From assembly GCA_016709845.1 (NCBI GenBank), contig JADJMA010000060.1:244751-308750 (forward strand): DNA of 64,000 nucleotides, read 5' to 3'. The notes under the pieces are model-generated. The model worked only from the letters and a program-made list of their open reading frames with translations, had not been told where the DNA came from and ran no database searches. The first letter of the stretch is position 1. Each line of letters starts with the position of its first letter. The stretch is from Flammeovirgaceae bacterium. Lineage in GTDB: Bacteria > Bacteroidota > Bacteroidia > Cytophagales > Cyclobacteriaceae. Shown here piece by piece: positions 27,580-37,252 of this stretch. The translations under genes and the position numbers were made by a program.

Positions 27580-28308
27580 TTAATTATTCTTTGGTCGGTG
27601 TATCGACCATTTCGTAGCCGTACTTCTCACCTTATCCTTATTCCAATTCCAGATCACCCGTTGATAAGGTCTCCAGATATAATCCAGTGGAGCTACCAAC
27701 GCATGCATCAGACGTGAAAATGGAAATAACAACACAATCAGATAAGCCCCAACAATATGTAATTGAATAACCAGCGGCATTGCCACGACAGCATCGATCC
27801 TGGGCTCTAGCAAAAAGATAGACCATAGATAAGGTGTTAATGAAGATGCAAACCAGGAAGAACCCCAGCGATACTCCAAAGCAACCCACAAACCCAATAT
27901 CACTTGAGCGACCAGTAATCCTTCTACTACATAGTCCATCCAAGTGGAGACAACTCGTATACGGTCATTGGTAGACCTTCTGTAAATCAAATTCACCAAA
28001 CCCACTAACATACTCAGTCCGAAAGCAAAAGCAGCAACCTCTAACACGAGTAGTCGCACCGGATGGCTGTTCCATATTAAAACACTTTGCGGAATGAGAA
28101 AGGCAATGAGATGCCCAAAGAAAAGAAACATCATGCCCCAATGAAAAGGGACCGAACCCCAAAACAGGGTTTTGCCTTCTAGAAATTCTGATGAAAGCGA
28201 TGAGATCTGAAATTTTACATTGCGATATCGGTATATGGTGCCAATTAAAAATATGGCCAATGCCAAATAGGGAAGAATGACGAACAGGAAAGTATTTAAG
28301 ATATTCAT
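27580..28308 (-). CDS. narI: respiratory nitrate reductase gamma subunit NarI
   Basis: Membrane cytochrome b subunit of NarGHI that oxidises quinol and passes electrons to NarH. 242 residues, five helices. Heme-ligand His candidates: PFHWGMMFLFFGHLIAFLIP (two) and, near the C-terminus, VIQLHIVGAYLIVLLFPFSRLMHAL (two). The motif FPFSRLMHAL is characteristic of NarI. It follows narJ by 10 bp. Presence of NarI implies a quinol-linked enzyme, although a cytochrome c is encoded at the front of the operon. Confidence 0.93.
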   Translation of the reverse strand: MNILNTFLFVILPYLALAIFLIGTIYRYRNVKFQISSLSSEFLEGKTLFWGSVPFHWGMMFLFFGHLIAFLIPQSVLIWNSHPVRLLVLEVAAFAFGLSMLVGLVNLIYRRSTNDRIRVVSTWMDYVVEGLLVAQVILGLWVALEYRWGSSWFASSLTPYLWSIFLLEPRIDAVVAMPLVIQLHIVGAYLIVLLFPFSRLMHALVAPLDYIWRPYQRVIWNWNKDKVRSTATKWSIHRPKNN

Positions 28309-28318
28309 GATTCAGTAG

Positions 28319-28987
28319 TTAATCTTCTATTTTCATTTCGGTACTTAAAGAGGTTAGAAAATCAGAGGTCTCTTCCTTTTCAATAGCGGTCAACTCAAAA
28401 TCCATTTCTATCATGGATAATAATGTGATGATCGGAAACTGATAGAAAGTACCGCTATGCTCTTTTAACTCAATTAGCGTTTTGTGATGTTTCACATATA
28501 CCTCATTCTTTTTTTCTAATTTTTCAGGGTCAAAATCTCCAATCATCTTTTTCAACCCGGGAATAATTAATTTTTTCAATAGCTCACGCCTTAGTTCATC
28601 ATCCTCAAGTAAAGTGATCAGGCGAATTACGTTAGGTAAGTGATCGGCCAGTTCATGTCCGCAGTTGTTGCCAACGGTGTTGTGCTCTCGATTCAAGTTC
28701 ACCAACAGCTCTGCTCGCTTGTAGTCATCGCCAAAAAGCAAATAACCAAGATCAAGTGTGGTGATGGCCTGAACTTCAAATGTTCTGGTGTATAACTCCT
28801 GGATATCGTCTACTGAAATTTCTTTGACCAATTCATAGAATGGACGGAAATTATCCACAGCATCAGGGTAACGACTATCTAAAAAAGTTCGTACTTCATT
28901 TACTTGCTCTATCAATCCATGCTCTGGAAAATCAAGAAGGCCTGCCATCAAGCGGTAGTGATCGCTATTTATTTTCGTTACAGTCAT
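28319..28987 (-). CDS. narJ: nitrate reductase assembly chaperone NarJ
   Basis: Chaperone for insertion of the molybdenum cofactor into NarG, not part of the final enzyme. 222 residues with the NarJ/TorD helical fold: YRLMAGLLDFPEHGLIEQV, LDLGYLLFGDDYKRAELLVNL (the YxxF/LFGxD region typical of NarJ), DELADHLPNVIRLITLLE. It lies 21 bp downstream of narH and 10 bp upstream of narI, in the usual GHJI order. Confidence 0.92.
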   Translation of the reverse strand: MTVTKINSDHYRLMAGLLDFPEHGLIEQVNEVRTFLDSRYPDAVDNFRPFYELVKEISVDDIQELYTRTFEVQAITTLDLGYLLFGDDYKRAELLVNLNREHNTVGNNCGHELADHLPNVIRLITLLEDDELRRELLKKLIIPGLKKMIGDFDPEKLEKKNEVYVKHHKTLIELKEHSGTFYQFPIITLLSMIEMDFELTAIEKEETSDFLTSLSTEMKIED

Positions 28988-29008
28988 TGCTATGTTTTTA
29001 TTTTAAAA

Positions 29009-30559
29009 TCACGCGCCTCTTGCAGGAGTTTCCTTAAAACCGAATCCTACTGATCCTTTCGTATCACCAGTGAAATCCAACATCTCGATAGATTGCTCTC
29101 TGTGAGAAGCCGGTATTACAAAACGATCATCAAACTTGGCCAATGCCGTGAGGTAGTAAATTTCTTCAGCCTCTTCCGGTGTTAGTCCGGTATCGTGCAT
29201 CACCTTCTTTATCTTTGCTTCATCGATATCGCCTACCGTCTTTCCTCTTCGATAAATCCGTACGGCCATCAATTTCTTGAGCACGTGTTTCACCTTTTCT
29301 TCATCGCCTGCAGTAAATAAGCTGGCCAGATATTTCAATGGGAAGCGTGCTTGCTCAATAGTTCCCCAAAGTTCTTCGGTACTAGTATCATACAGCCAGT
29401 TGTCATTCCAATTCTTTGCCATCGGATCCATCTTTTCCGCTTGTGCTGTATTGTCAACTTCTTGTAGTGAAGCCATTACCGGCAATAAGGGTGGCACATA
29501 AAACAACATGGGCAGTGTTCTAAATTCAGGATGTAACGGCAGCGCTAATCCCCATTTTTTTACAAACTTATACGTAGGTGAATCTTGTGCTGCTTTAATT
29601 GTAGAATCGGCAATACCATTCTTCTTGGCAGATGCTATTACCTCAGGATCAAATGGATCAAGAATGATATCGAGTTGACTATCTACTAAATTGTCTTCAT
29701 CTGCCGAAGCTGCTTCATGAATCCGATCAGCATCATACAACACTACGCCCAAATAGCGAATCCCACCTACACATGAGTGCATACATGCAGGGGCAAGGCC
29801 CGCCTCAATCCGAGGATAACAAAGAATACACTTTTCGGATTTCCCTGAACTCCAATTGAAATATGATTTCTTGTAAGGACATGCGGTAACACACATCCGC
29901 CAAGCGCGACATACATTTTGATTGATCAATACAACGCCATCTTCTCCTCTTTTATAAATTGCTCCCGAAGGACAAGAAGCGACACATGCAGGATTCAAAC
30001 AGTGATTGCATATACGAGGCAAGTAATAAAATGCCATACGTTCCAGTTGGAACATGGCCTCTTGCTCTGCAGGAGATAACTTTAGAAGATTTGGATCTTT
30101 CCTCGCATAATCGGGTGTTCCACTCAAATCATCATCCCAGTTGGGTCCAGATTTTATATCTATTGGTTTTCCTGTAATCAACGAAACCGGCCTTGCTGTT
30201 GGCTGATCATCTCTGGCGGGAGATTCAATCAGATCCAAATATTTGTAGGTAAATGGCTCATAGTAATCATCAATTACCGGTAAGTGAGGATTGTGAAAAA
30301 TATTCATTAAGCCTCTCAACTTCCCTGCACCTTTTAGACTGATGTCACCATTTTTCTTTTCCCATCCACCTTTATAAATATCCTGGTCTTCCCACTTAGA
30401 AGGATAACCTGTACCCGGTTTGGTTTCTACATTGTTCCACCACATGTATTCGGCTCCTTTGCGATCCGTCCAAATGTTTTTGCAAGCGATGGAACAAGTA
30501 TGACATCCGATGCATTTATCGAGGTGAAAAACCATTGACATTTGTGATCTTACATCCAT
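29009..30559 (-). CDS. narH: respiratory nitrate reductase beta subunit NarH
   Basis: Fe-S electron-transfer subunit with four clusters. Cys groups: CIGCHTCSIACKN (Cys16-26), CNHCLNPACVASCPSGAIY, CRAWRMCVTACPYKKSYF and CILCYPRIEAG...PACMHSCVGGIRYLG. The Trp in CRAWRMC replaces a Cys, marking the [3Fe-4S] cluster as in Escherichia coli NarH. 516 residues, full length. It lies 44 bp downstream of narG. Confidence 0.96.
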   Translation of the reverse strand: MDVRSQMSMVFHLDKCIGCHTCSIACKNIWTDRKGAEYMWWNNVETKPGTGYPSKWEDQDIYKGGWEKKNGDISLKGAGKLRGLMNIFHNPHLPVIDDYYEPFTYKYLDLIESPARDDQPTARPVSLITGKPIDIKSGPNWDDDLSGTPDYARKDPNLLKLSPAEQEAMFQLERMAFYYLPRICNHCLNPACVASCPSGAIYKRGEDGVVLINQNVCRAWRMCVTACPYKKSYFNWSSGKSEKCILCYPRIEAGLAPACMHSCVGGIRYLGVVLYDADRIHEAASADEDNLVDSQLDIILDPFDPEVIASAKKNGIADSTIKAAQDSPTYKFVKKWGLALPLHPEFRTLPMLFYVPPLLPVMASLQEVDNTAQAEKMDPMAKNWNDNWLYDTSTEELWGTIEQARFPLKYLASLFTAGDEEKVKHVLKKLMAVRIYRRGKTVGDIDEAKIKKVMHDTGLTPEEAEEIYYLTALAKFDDRFVIPASHREQSIEMLDFTGDTKGSVGFGFKETPARGA

Positions 30560-30603
30560 AAGGCTACCTATTTAAAATTTCTAATATTAACTTCTTCATT
30601 CAG

Positions 30604-33600
30604 TTACCAAACCAATTTTTCCATTTTCTTAACAATTACATGCGTATCCCGATTCGGTGCAATCGGACCCCAGTAATTAAAATGGAAAGAAAACTGTCCA
30701 TATCCACCAGCTAAAAAATTAGGCTTCAGGTGAATGCGGGTAAAACTATTATGCCCACCTCCCCGCTTGTTACCTCGCACTTGAGATTTTGGAATTCCTG
30801 TTGTTCTTTCCGGTACGTGGTAAACAATACAAACACCTTTAGGGATTCGTGAACTGACCACTGCACGCGTACAGTACACACCATGATCATTGTACACCTC
30901 TACCCAGTCATTGTCTTTAATACCAAGATCCTCGGCATCTTTCTCACTCAACCAGCATGGCTCACATCCGCGCGAAAGCGTAAGCATTCGTAAATTTTCC
31001 ATGTACGTAGAATGGATGTGCCATTTTCCATGTGGAGTAAGACAGTTCAATGTCTTGGCCTCTTCTTTCTTCAATGTATCGCGTACATCTCCATAAGCAT
31101 CAGGTTTGGGAGATGGTTTGTAAGTAGGCAGATTCTCCCCATAGGCCAAATACATCTCATGATCCAAATAAAAATGTTGCCTGCCGGTAAGTGTTCGCCA
31201 GGGAACAAGGCGTTCTACATTATAGGTATAAGCCGCGTAGGCACGGCCATCATGCATTAAGCCTGACCATAAAGGAGATGAGTTGTACCTGCGGGGCTGC
31301 GCTTGTAAGTCAGCATAATTAATCGAAACCTGTTCATACCCTTCACCCAAATCTTTTAATACGAGTCCGGTTTTTTTCTCTGCATTCTCATAAGCCCTTA
31401 GCGCCAACTTACCATTGGTTAGTGTAGATAATTTTAGCACTGCATTAACAGCACTCTTATCTTCCTTTAACGATGGATATACCTTATCATCAATGCGCTC
31501 TTTGGGAAAATGATTGGAGTTCATCATTTCTTCATACACATCATCGCATGCATAGTGATTTCCATGCGCACCCAGTCCACTGGTCTTGAGGCGGTCTCCT
31601 AAAGAAATAAACTTGTCATAAATCTTAGTGTAATCTCTATCTACTACAGATATGCTGTGCATGGTTTTACCAGGGATGGCTTCACACTCACCTTTATACC
31701 AATCTTTCACTTTTGGCTGTGAGATTTCTGAGGCCGTATCATGCGACAAGGGAGAGCAAACAATATCCTTCTGCGGCTCCGCCATGTATTGTTTGGCTAA
31801 TTCGCTGGTATGCTTCGCGAGTAGTTTAAAAATATCCCAATCTGTTTTTGCTTCCCATACCGGAGCAATGGCCGCTGAAAACGGATGGATGAACGAATGC
31901 ATATCCGTTGTGTTGATATCTGCTTTCTCATACCATGAAGCCGCAGGCAAAACAATATCGGAGTATAAGGCGGATGAATCCATTCTAAAGTTTAGATCAA
32001 CCACCAAATCCATTTTGCCTTTAGGTGCAATGTCGTGCCACTTTACTTCTTCTGTGTGATCTTTAGAATCCTCAGCAATAGCATTAGAATGAGTTCCGAG
32101 ATAATGCTTAAGTGCATATTCATGTCCTTTCATACTGGCCAGGATGGCATTACCACGCCATATGTACCAAACCTTTGGATGGTTTTCTTCAGCCTCAGGG
32201 TCACCGACAGCATATTTTAATTCTTTAGACTTAAGTTTTTCTAACACATAGTCTTCAATTTCTTTATCCGTTTTCGATCCCTTTTCTTTTGCTTCCTTAC
32301 TTAGCTCGAGGGTGTTCTCATTAAACTGTGGATAGAAAGGCATCCAGCCCATGCGTACCGATTTAAAAATTGTATCGGCTGTGTGTTGCTTGGTCCACTC
32401 ATTTTTAGGCACCGTGTTGTATTTCGAAAACTGACCGTCATACCGATATTGGCACGTGTTGATATAATGCCAGATCGGTGCTTGCTGAAGTCGGGATGCA
32501 CTGTGCCAGTCTTTACTAAAAGCAATTGCTGCCCATGAATCTACGGGGGCTAACTTTTCTTGACCTACGTAGTGATTCATTCCTCCTCCGTTTTTTCCTA
32601 CACAACCACACAACATCAACGCCATAATTCCAGAGCGATACATTAGGTTAGAGTGATACCAGTGGTTAACACCTGCTCCTACAATGATCATACATTTACC
32701 TTGCGTGAGATTAGCAGTATTGGCCCACTCGCGCGCAAACTGCTCTACTGTTTTAGCATCTATCCCTGTAAATATTTCCTGCCATGCCGGGGTGTAGGCT
32801 GCGTCCTTATCGGTCAGATCTTTAGGATAATCACCGGCCAACCCACGGTTCACTCCGTATTGCGCCATGATTACATCATACACCGTAGCTACCGGAATTT
32901 TTCCATTAACCGTTTCAATATATTTTACAGGAACACCTCTATGCCGATGGTTGTCTAATCCAAAATCTGTAAAGGTCACTTGCAACACATCATCGCTGTC
33001 ATTTAAAAGAGTAAGCTTTGGATCGTACGGTTTGTCATCCACCTCATTCTCCAATTTCATATTCCAGTTCCCTCCCTCTTTCTCCCATCTGTGTCCTACT
33101 GTGCCCTTGGGTATCACCAACTTTCCATTTTCATCAATGCTTAGAAATTTCCAATCACCATTTTCAATATTTGAAAATGGTGAAATTTCATTAACTCTCA
33201 CCAACTGGCCCGGTTTGAAATGATCGCCATCCTTATCAAACTTCATCAGCATAGGACTATCGGTGTATTGTTTCGTATAATCCAGAAAATAAGGAGTTTG
33301 CTTTTCGTGGTGCCAATCTTTCAAAATCAAATGTGTAACTGCCACCCAAAAAGCACCATCACTGCCGGCATGAAGTGGCACCCACTGGTCGGCATATTTA
33401 CAAACCTGACTGAAGTCGGGTGAGAACACGACTGTCTTCGTACCATTGTGTCTTGACTCAGCAAAGAAATGGCAGTCGGGTGTGCGTGTCATATTTAAGC
33501 ACGCGCCCATATCGGCAATCATTTTCGCATTGTACCAATCCGCACTTTCGCACACATCGGTTTGCTCTCCCCATATTTCAGGAAAAGCTGTTGGTAGGTC

Positions 33601-34215
33601 GCAATACCAATCGTAAAAGCTCAAATTGACGCCACCAAACAATTGAAGAAAACGTGCTCCTGATGCATAACTCAACATAGACATGGCGGGTATAGGAGAA
33701 AACCCTATTACACGATCGGGCCCATATTTTTTAGCTGTGTAAATATTGGCTACGGCCATGATCTCCATTACCTCATCCCACTGCACTCTTCTAAATCCAC
33801 CCTTTCCTCTTGCATTCTGGTACTTTGCTCTTTGTTCAGGATTGCTTTGAAGATTTGTCCAGGCCTCAAGTGGATCTCCTGTCTTTTTCTTTTCAGCACG
33901 ATATGCATCAATAAGTGCGCTTCGTATCAATGGATATTTAATACGCAACGGACTATATAAATACCAAGAGAAGGAAATGCCCCTTTGACACCCTCGTGGC
34001 TCGTACGGTGGAATTGAACTTTCCAGTAGCGGGTAATCAATTTGTTGTGTTTCCCACACCACAATACCATCCTTTACATGGATTTGCCAAGAGCAACCAC
34101 CGGTGCAATTCACACCGTGCGTGCTTCGAACAATACGGTCGTGTTGAAATCGGTTTCTATAAAATTCTTCCCAATGTCGGGTTTGTGGCGAAATGATATC
34201 TTCTATCCAACTCAT
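30604..34215 (-). CDS. narG: respiratory nitrate reductase alpha subunit NarG
   Basis: Molybdenum bis-MGD catalytic subunit reducing nitrate to nitrite. 1203 residues, intact. FS0 cluster ligands His33, Cys37, Cys41 (HGVNCTGGCSW) and Cys76 (RGCQRG). Asp206 in YCDLP is the expected Mo ligand, followed by GEQTDVCESADWYN. No twin-arginine signal is visible at the N-terminus, so the active site is probably cytoplasmic; nitrate must then enter the cell (NarK at 37253). Also seen: NRDTHVIVKKMEK C-terminus. MobA for MGD synthesis is encoded at 43433. Confidence 0.97.
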   Translation of the reverse strand: MSWIEDIISPQTRHWEEFYRNRFQHDRIVRSTHGVNCTGGCSWQIHVKDGIVVWETQQIDYPLLESSIPPYEPRGCQRGISFSWYLYSPLRIKYPLIRSALIDAYRAEKKKTGDPLEAWTNLQSNPEQRAKYQNARGKGGFRRVQWDEVMEIMAVANIYTAKKYGPDRVIGFSPIPAMSMLSYASGARFLQLFGGVNLSFYDWYCDLPTAFPEIWGEQTDVCESADWYNAKMIADMGACLNMTRTPDCHFFAESRHNGTKTVVFSPDFSQVCKYADQWVPLHAGSDGAFWVAVTHLILKDWHHEKQTPYFLDYTKQYTDSPMLMKFDKDGDHFKPGQLVRVNEISPFSNIENGDWKFLSIDENGKLVIPKGTVGHRWEKEGGNWNMKLENEVDDKPYDPKLTLLNDSDDVLQVTFTDFGLDNHRHRGVPVKYIETVNGKIPVATVYDVIMAQYGVNRGLAGDYPKDLTDKDAAYTPAWQEIFTGIDAKTVEQFAREWANTANLTQGKCMIIVGAGVNHWYHSNLMYRSGIMALMLCGCVGKNGGGMNHYVGQEKLAPVDSWAAIAFSKDWHSASRLQQAPIWHYINTCQYRYDGQFSKYNTVPKNEWTKQHTADTIFKSVRMGWMPFYPQFNENTLELSKEAKEKGSKTDKEIEDYVLEKLKSKELKYAVGDPEAEENHPKVWYIWRGNAILASMKGHEYALKHYLGTHSNAIAEDSKDHTEEVKWHDIAPKGKMDLVVDLNFRMDSSALYSDIVLPAASWYEKADINTTDMHSFIHPFSAAIAPVWEAKTDWDIFKLLAKHTSELAKQYMAEPQKDIVCSPLSHDTASEISQPKVKDWYKGECEAIPGKTMHSISVVDRDYTKIYDKFISLGDRLKTSGLGAHGNHYACDDVYEEMMNSNHFPKERIDDKVYPSLKEDKSAVNAVLKLSTLTNGKLALRAYENAEKKTGLVLKDLGEGYEQVSINYADLQAQPRRYNSSPLWSGLMHDGRAYAAYTYNVERLVPWRTLTGRQHFYLDHEMYLAYGENLPTYKPSPKPDAYGDVRDTLKKEEAKTLNCLTPHGKWHIHSTYMENLRMLTLSRGCEPCWLSEKDAEDLGIKDNDWVEVYNDHGVYCTRAVVSSRIPKGVCIVYHVPERTTGIPKSQVRGNKRGGGHNSFTRIHLKPNFLAGGYGQFSFHFNYWGPIAPNRDTHVIVKKMEKLVW

Positions 34216-34246
34216 AACTATTTGTTAATACGTTTAAAGACTAAGA

Positions 34247-35125
34247 CTAATAGGGTGACGATTTTAACTGCCGATCAAATATTTTTTGGTTTACACTTTC
34301 TTTTCTTCGACTGCGCCAAGCGATTGAAAAAATAAACAAGAGTGCTACAAAGCAAATTATTCCAGAAAAGAGAAAGTATTGCTTATAGTCTCTGCCGTGC
34401 TGCCCATACTGTTGTTCATTCGCATACTTCAAAAATGCCGTGAGGTTGTAGACTTCTTCGTCAGAAATAACGGCATTTTGATAAGCTTCCTTCATGGCAG
34501 GAAATGGCGGACTACTGACAATAGCGCGAACACCCGCCTCATTCATTCTCGCATACACATCCGTAAGATCTTTGGCTAAAAGTCCACCTCCAATCAATTT
34601 GTCATTTTTTACATTGTGACAGGAAATGCAGGCAGGCCCACGTCCTACAAGTCGTTGGCTGCCGGTAAAAAGCATTTCTCCAATATCAATTTCGGCATCG
34701 GTAGCTTCATCAACTGATCGAACAGGCTCCTCGGGTTGGGTATTTACATTTTCAGCTGGTTTACTCTTGTCTACCTGAGCTACATAGCCGGGGCTTTTTG
34801 TTTTAATAAACTCTATAATAGATTTTATTTCGACTGCTGAGTAAGGGGCATTCGGCATGACCGTCTTATTATTTTCATTGTATAGCGCAACGGCATCAGC
34901 ATCACCCTTATCAATCATTGCCTGCGATGACGTAATAAATTCAACTAACCAGGTATCTGATCTTCTGGTATGAACATCAAGCAGATCCGGACCAATAAGT
35001 TTTCCCTTACCAATAGTATGGCAGGTGGCACAAAAGGAATTAAAAAGTACTTCAGGTTTTTGTTGTGCGAAAACAACCGAATTGAATAATACTATAAAAC
35101 AGAAAATCAGTTTTGCCTGCTTCAT
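34247..35125 (-). CDS. membrane-anchored di-heme cytochrome c heading the nar operon
   Basis: 292 residues: signal peptide (LIFCFIVLFNSVVFAQ), a first cytochrome c domain with CATCH (Cys32, Cys35, His36), a Pro/Glu-rich linker (~118-140), a second domain with CISCH (Cys166, Cys169, His170), and a C-terminal membrane anchor (FLFSGIICFVALLFIFSIAW). It is exported to the periplasm. It is 31 bp upstream of narG and first in the operon, so it may link the Nar complex, or NarI, to periplasmic electron carriers, comparable in position to the cytochrome NarC of Thermus. The function is inferred. Confidence 0.88.
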   Translation of the reverse strand: MKQAKLIFCFIVLFNSVVFAQQKPEVLFNSFCATCHTIGKGKLIGPDLLDVHTRRSDTWLVEFITSSQAMIDKGDADAVALYNENNKTVMPNAPYSAVEIKSIIEFIKTKSPGYVAQVDKSKPAENVNTQPEEPVRSVDEATDAEIDIGEMLFTGSQRLVGRGPACISCHNVKNDKLIGGGLLAKDLTDVYARMNEAGVRAIVSSPPFPAMKEAYQNAVISDEEVYNLTAFLKYANEQQYGQHGRDYKQYFLFSGIICFVALLFIFSIAWRSRRKESVNQKIFDRQLKSSPY

Positions 35126-35174
35126 TGCTTATGGGTTGGATATGTTATGATAAATATCTATTTTTCAAATGAAT

Positions 35175-35200
35175 AATAAAAGTCTTTTTTATCTTTTATT
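35175..35200. promoter_or_regulatory. operator-like palindrome of the nar operon
   Basis: AATAAAAG (35175-35182), ten bases, CTTTTATT (35193-35200): perfect eight-base arms, same form as at 8885. It lies 49 bp upstream of the cytochrome c ATG at 35125; on the minus strand a degenerate -7 box (TTCATTTG) follows 1 bp after it. The divergent MORN gene starts 118 bp to the right and could also be influenced. Confidence 0.7.
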
Positions 35201-35318
35201 AGATCTTGATTTTTCAACGGTAATTCTAAGACAGAAATGGTTTTGATTGAGCCTGGTGTATTACTTAGAATTAATCTAAAGTAAACACAGACTCATCGAT
35301 ACTAACACATAGTAAAGG

Positions 35319-35789
35319 ATGCGTCTCAGCAATAACATACTTCACATTGCCAAGGTTATTGGTCTAATCCTTATTGTACTCATGATTTGGTTAACAGCAA
35401 ATCGTGTAACCTCACCTGCCCGATATGCAAATAATCAGGCAAGGGGTACCGGGAATTTTGAAGAAGGGAAAGCGGAGGGGATCTGGGTATGGTGGTATCA
35501 AAATGGAACCAAAATGTCTGAAGGCGAATTTATCAATGGTAAACGCAATGGAACCTGGCTGACCTGGTATAGTGATAGCCACAGAAAAAGTAAGACAACG
35601 TATGTCCATGATAAATTGAATGGACCCTACCTCAGCTGGTTTGAAAACGGAAAAATAAAATCGATTGGACATTATAAAGAAGACCAGTTGGACGGACTAC
35701 AACAATACTACGACACGACAGGACTATTAAAGGAGGAAAAATTTTATATTGATGGCAAAGAAAGACGGAAAGATTCTATTGACAATTAA
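35319..35789 (+). CDS. MORN/YwqK-repeat protein with N-terminal anchor
   Basis: 156 residues. N-terminal hydrophobic helix (IAKVIGLILIVLMIWLTA) for export or anchoring, then MORN-type repeats: GTGNFEEGKAEGIWVWWYQNG, GEFINGKRNGTWLTWYSD, DKLNGPYLSWFENGK and DQLDGLQQYYDTTG. Divergent from the nar operon. The function of such repeats in Bacteroidota is unknown. It lies 12 bp upstream of an AhpD-fold gene, so the two form a transcription unit. Confidence 0.75.
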   Translation: MRLSNNILHIAKVIGLILIVLMIWLTANRVTSPARYANNQARGTGNFEEGKAEGIWVWWYQNGTKMSEGEFINGKRNGTWLTWYSDSHRKSKTTYVHDKLNGPYLSWFENGKIKSIGHYKEDQLDGLQQYYDTTGLLKEEKFYIDGKERRKDSIDN

Positions 35790-35801
35790 ATTGAAGATGC
35801 A

Positions 35802-36131
35802 ATGAAAAAAAAAGCAATGCCCAAACCACCGAAGTTCTATGAACAGTTTGTTAAAAAGTACCCACAAGTTGCTGGCAAATATGAAGAACTGGGTGATACC
35901 CTTCATGAGCTTGGTCCGCTGAATGATCGCGATCGTGCACTAATAAAATTAGCCATTTCTGGTAGCCACCTATTTAGTAGTGCTTTTAAAGCTCACATCC
36001 GGAAGGCGATTGCCACTGGTATTTCCCGTGAAGAGATTGAGCAGCTTGTCTTATTATTTTTACCAACCATAGGCTTCCCAACGATGATGGCTGCTATGGG
36101 GATTGTTGATGAGCAACTGGAGAAGAAATGA
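35802..36131 (+). CDS. carboxymuconolactone decarboxylase-family protein lacking CxxC
   Basis: 109 residues with the AhpD fold: LNDRDRALIKLAISGSHLFSSAFKAHIRKAIATGIS, then REEIEQLVLLFLPTIGFP. At the place of the redox CxxC there is no Cys at all (SHLFSSAFKAH); the relay His is kept. It is therefore unlikely to be a thiol peroxidase; the related gamma-carboxymuconolactone decarboxylase also works without CxxC. Downstream of the MORN gene by 12 bp. Confidence 0.8.
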   Translation: MKKKAMPKPPKFYEQFVKKYPQVAGKYEELGDTLHELGPLNDRDRALIKLAISGSHLFSSAFKAHIRKAIATGISREEIEQLVLLFLPTIGFPTMMAAMGIVDEQLEKK

Positions 36132-36175
36132 TTATTGTGTTGCATCAAGAGAAGAAATAAAATCCATCAGACAGG

Positions 36176-37249
36176 TTATTGATGCAGTAAGAGTTTTTTC
36201 ACTAGATTCTGTACTAGTCCTACAAATGCAAACATCCATGCAACAAGGGCAACATATATAAAATACTTTGGAAGCGGCATTAGAAAGTCAAGACTCATAG
36301 CATCCGCCATTTCAAATGTGCTGACGGTGTACATCCCTAATGGAAAAACAGCTCCCCAATATAAAGGGTCGTAGGAGATAGGAAATTTTTTATAAACATG
36401 TCGCCAAACAGCCAATATGACTAGCATGGGTATCCACCAGGTGCCTGTTGCCCAGTAGAAAATACTGAAGCCTTTAAGAAAAGCCAGTGTAGAAAGTAGG
36501 AATGGTGCATGCGGAGTATTAATAATAAGCAACGAACCCGCCATGGTTGATATCGCCATTGCCCCCATATTTATCCAATAGGGTGGAGAAAGATCATTCG
36601 GTGAAAATTTAAAAAATGTATAGCGATAAAATATCAGTGACATCATCCATATATATTGCATGCCCCCCCAAAGCCACATGGAAAAAGCAAAAAAATTCAT
36701 GATCAGCTTATATTCACCCATTTGCATGGACAATTTGGCACTTAAAACCGCGAGTGCCTGGGTTGAAACAACGGCCAACAGCCACGCTCCATTAATACCT
36801 TCTGCCAGAGTGGGTTTATTTTCTTTAATGGTAAACGTGGTAAAAATGGTATAAGTAATTAGCAACCAGAAAATAACTCCGACAAACCAAAGCAATAATG
36901 CTATCGTATAGTTATTTTGAATAAGAATGAATTGTACGCCCAAAATGCAAGTAGCGGCTACAATCGTAAAAAATCCAGGGCCTTTGGCATGATCAAAAAG
37001 ATCCGCTAGAAAATTCTGTTTGTACCAAATAAATCGCAATACAAACACCGCACATAAAATCAAATAAAAAAGAATGTTTAGCCAAAACATCCCGATGGAG
37101 ATAAGTTCCATCCCCAATAAATAACAGGCTACTGAGTTTACACCTGTTGCCATTACCAATGCGAAATAGGAAGGAGGCAAATCCTCTATCATCTTACGAA
37201 TGGCCCTTGTGCCGACATTGTTTGCTCGTGGTGGTTGCTGCGGTGTCAT
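36176..37249 (-). CDS. TehA/SLAC1-family anion channel-like protein
   Basis: Ten-helix membrane protein of the TehA/SLAC1 (voltage-dependent anion channel) family, 357 residues. It starts with PPSYFALVMATGVNSVACYLLG, the family's first helix; also FWLLITYTIFTTF, MWLWGGMQYIWMMSLIFYRY, and WGAVFPLGMYTVSTFEMADA, a family hallmark. ATG 37249 is used; the codon before is TTG. It begins 3 bp after the narK stop, so co-transcribed with narK. I infer transport of nitrate, nitrite or a counter-anion; tellurite or organic-acid export are the textbook roles. Confidence 0.85.
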   Translation of the reverse strand: MTPQQPPRANNVGTRAIRKMIEDLPPSYFALVMATGVNSVACYLLGMELISIGMFWLNILFYLILCAVFVLRFIWYKQNFLADLFDHAKGPGFFTIVAATCILGVQFILIQNNYTIALLLWFVGVIFWLLITYTIFTTFTIKENKPTLAEGINGAWLLAVVSTQALAVLSAKLSMQMGEYKLIMNFFAFSMWLWGGMQYIWMMSLIFYRYTFFKFSPNDLSPPYWINMGAMAISTMAGSLLIINTPHAPFLLSTLAFLKGFSIFYWATGTWWIPMLVILAVWRHVYKKFPISYDPLYWGAVFPLGMYTVSTFEMADAMSLDFLMPLPKYFIYVALVAWMFAFVGLVQNLVKKLLLHQ

Positions 37250-37252
37250 CAA

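Noticed and set aside
30890..34335. Several open frames of 60-135 codons on the plus strand opposite narG and the cytochrome c gene
   Set aside because: They mirror the codon structure of the real minus-strand genes, have no recognisable domains and no promoter signals.
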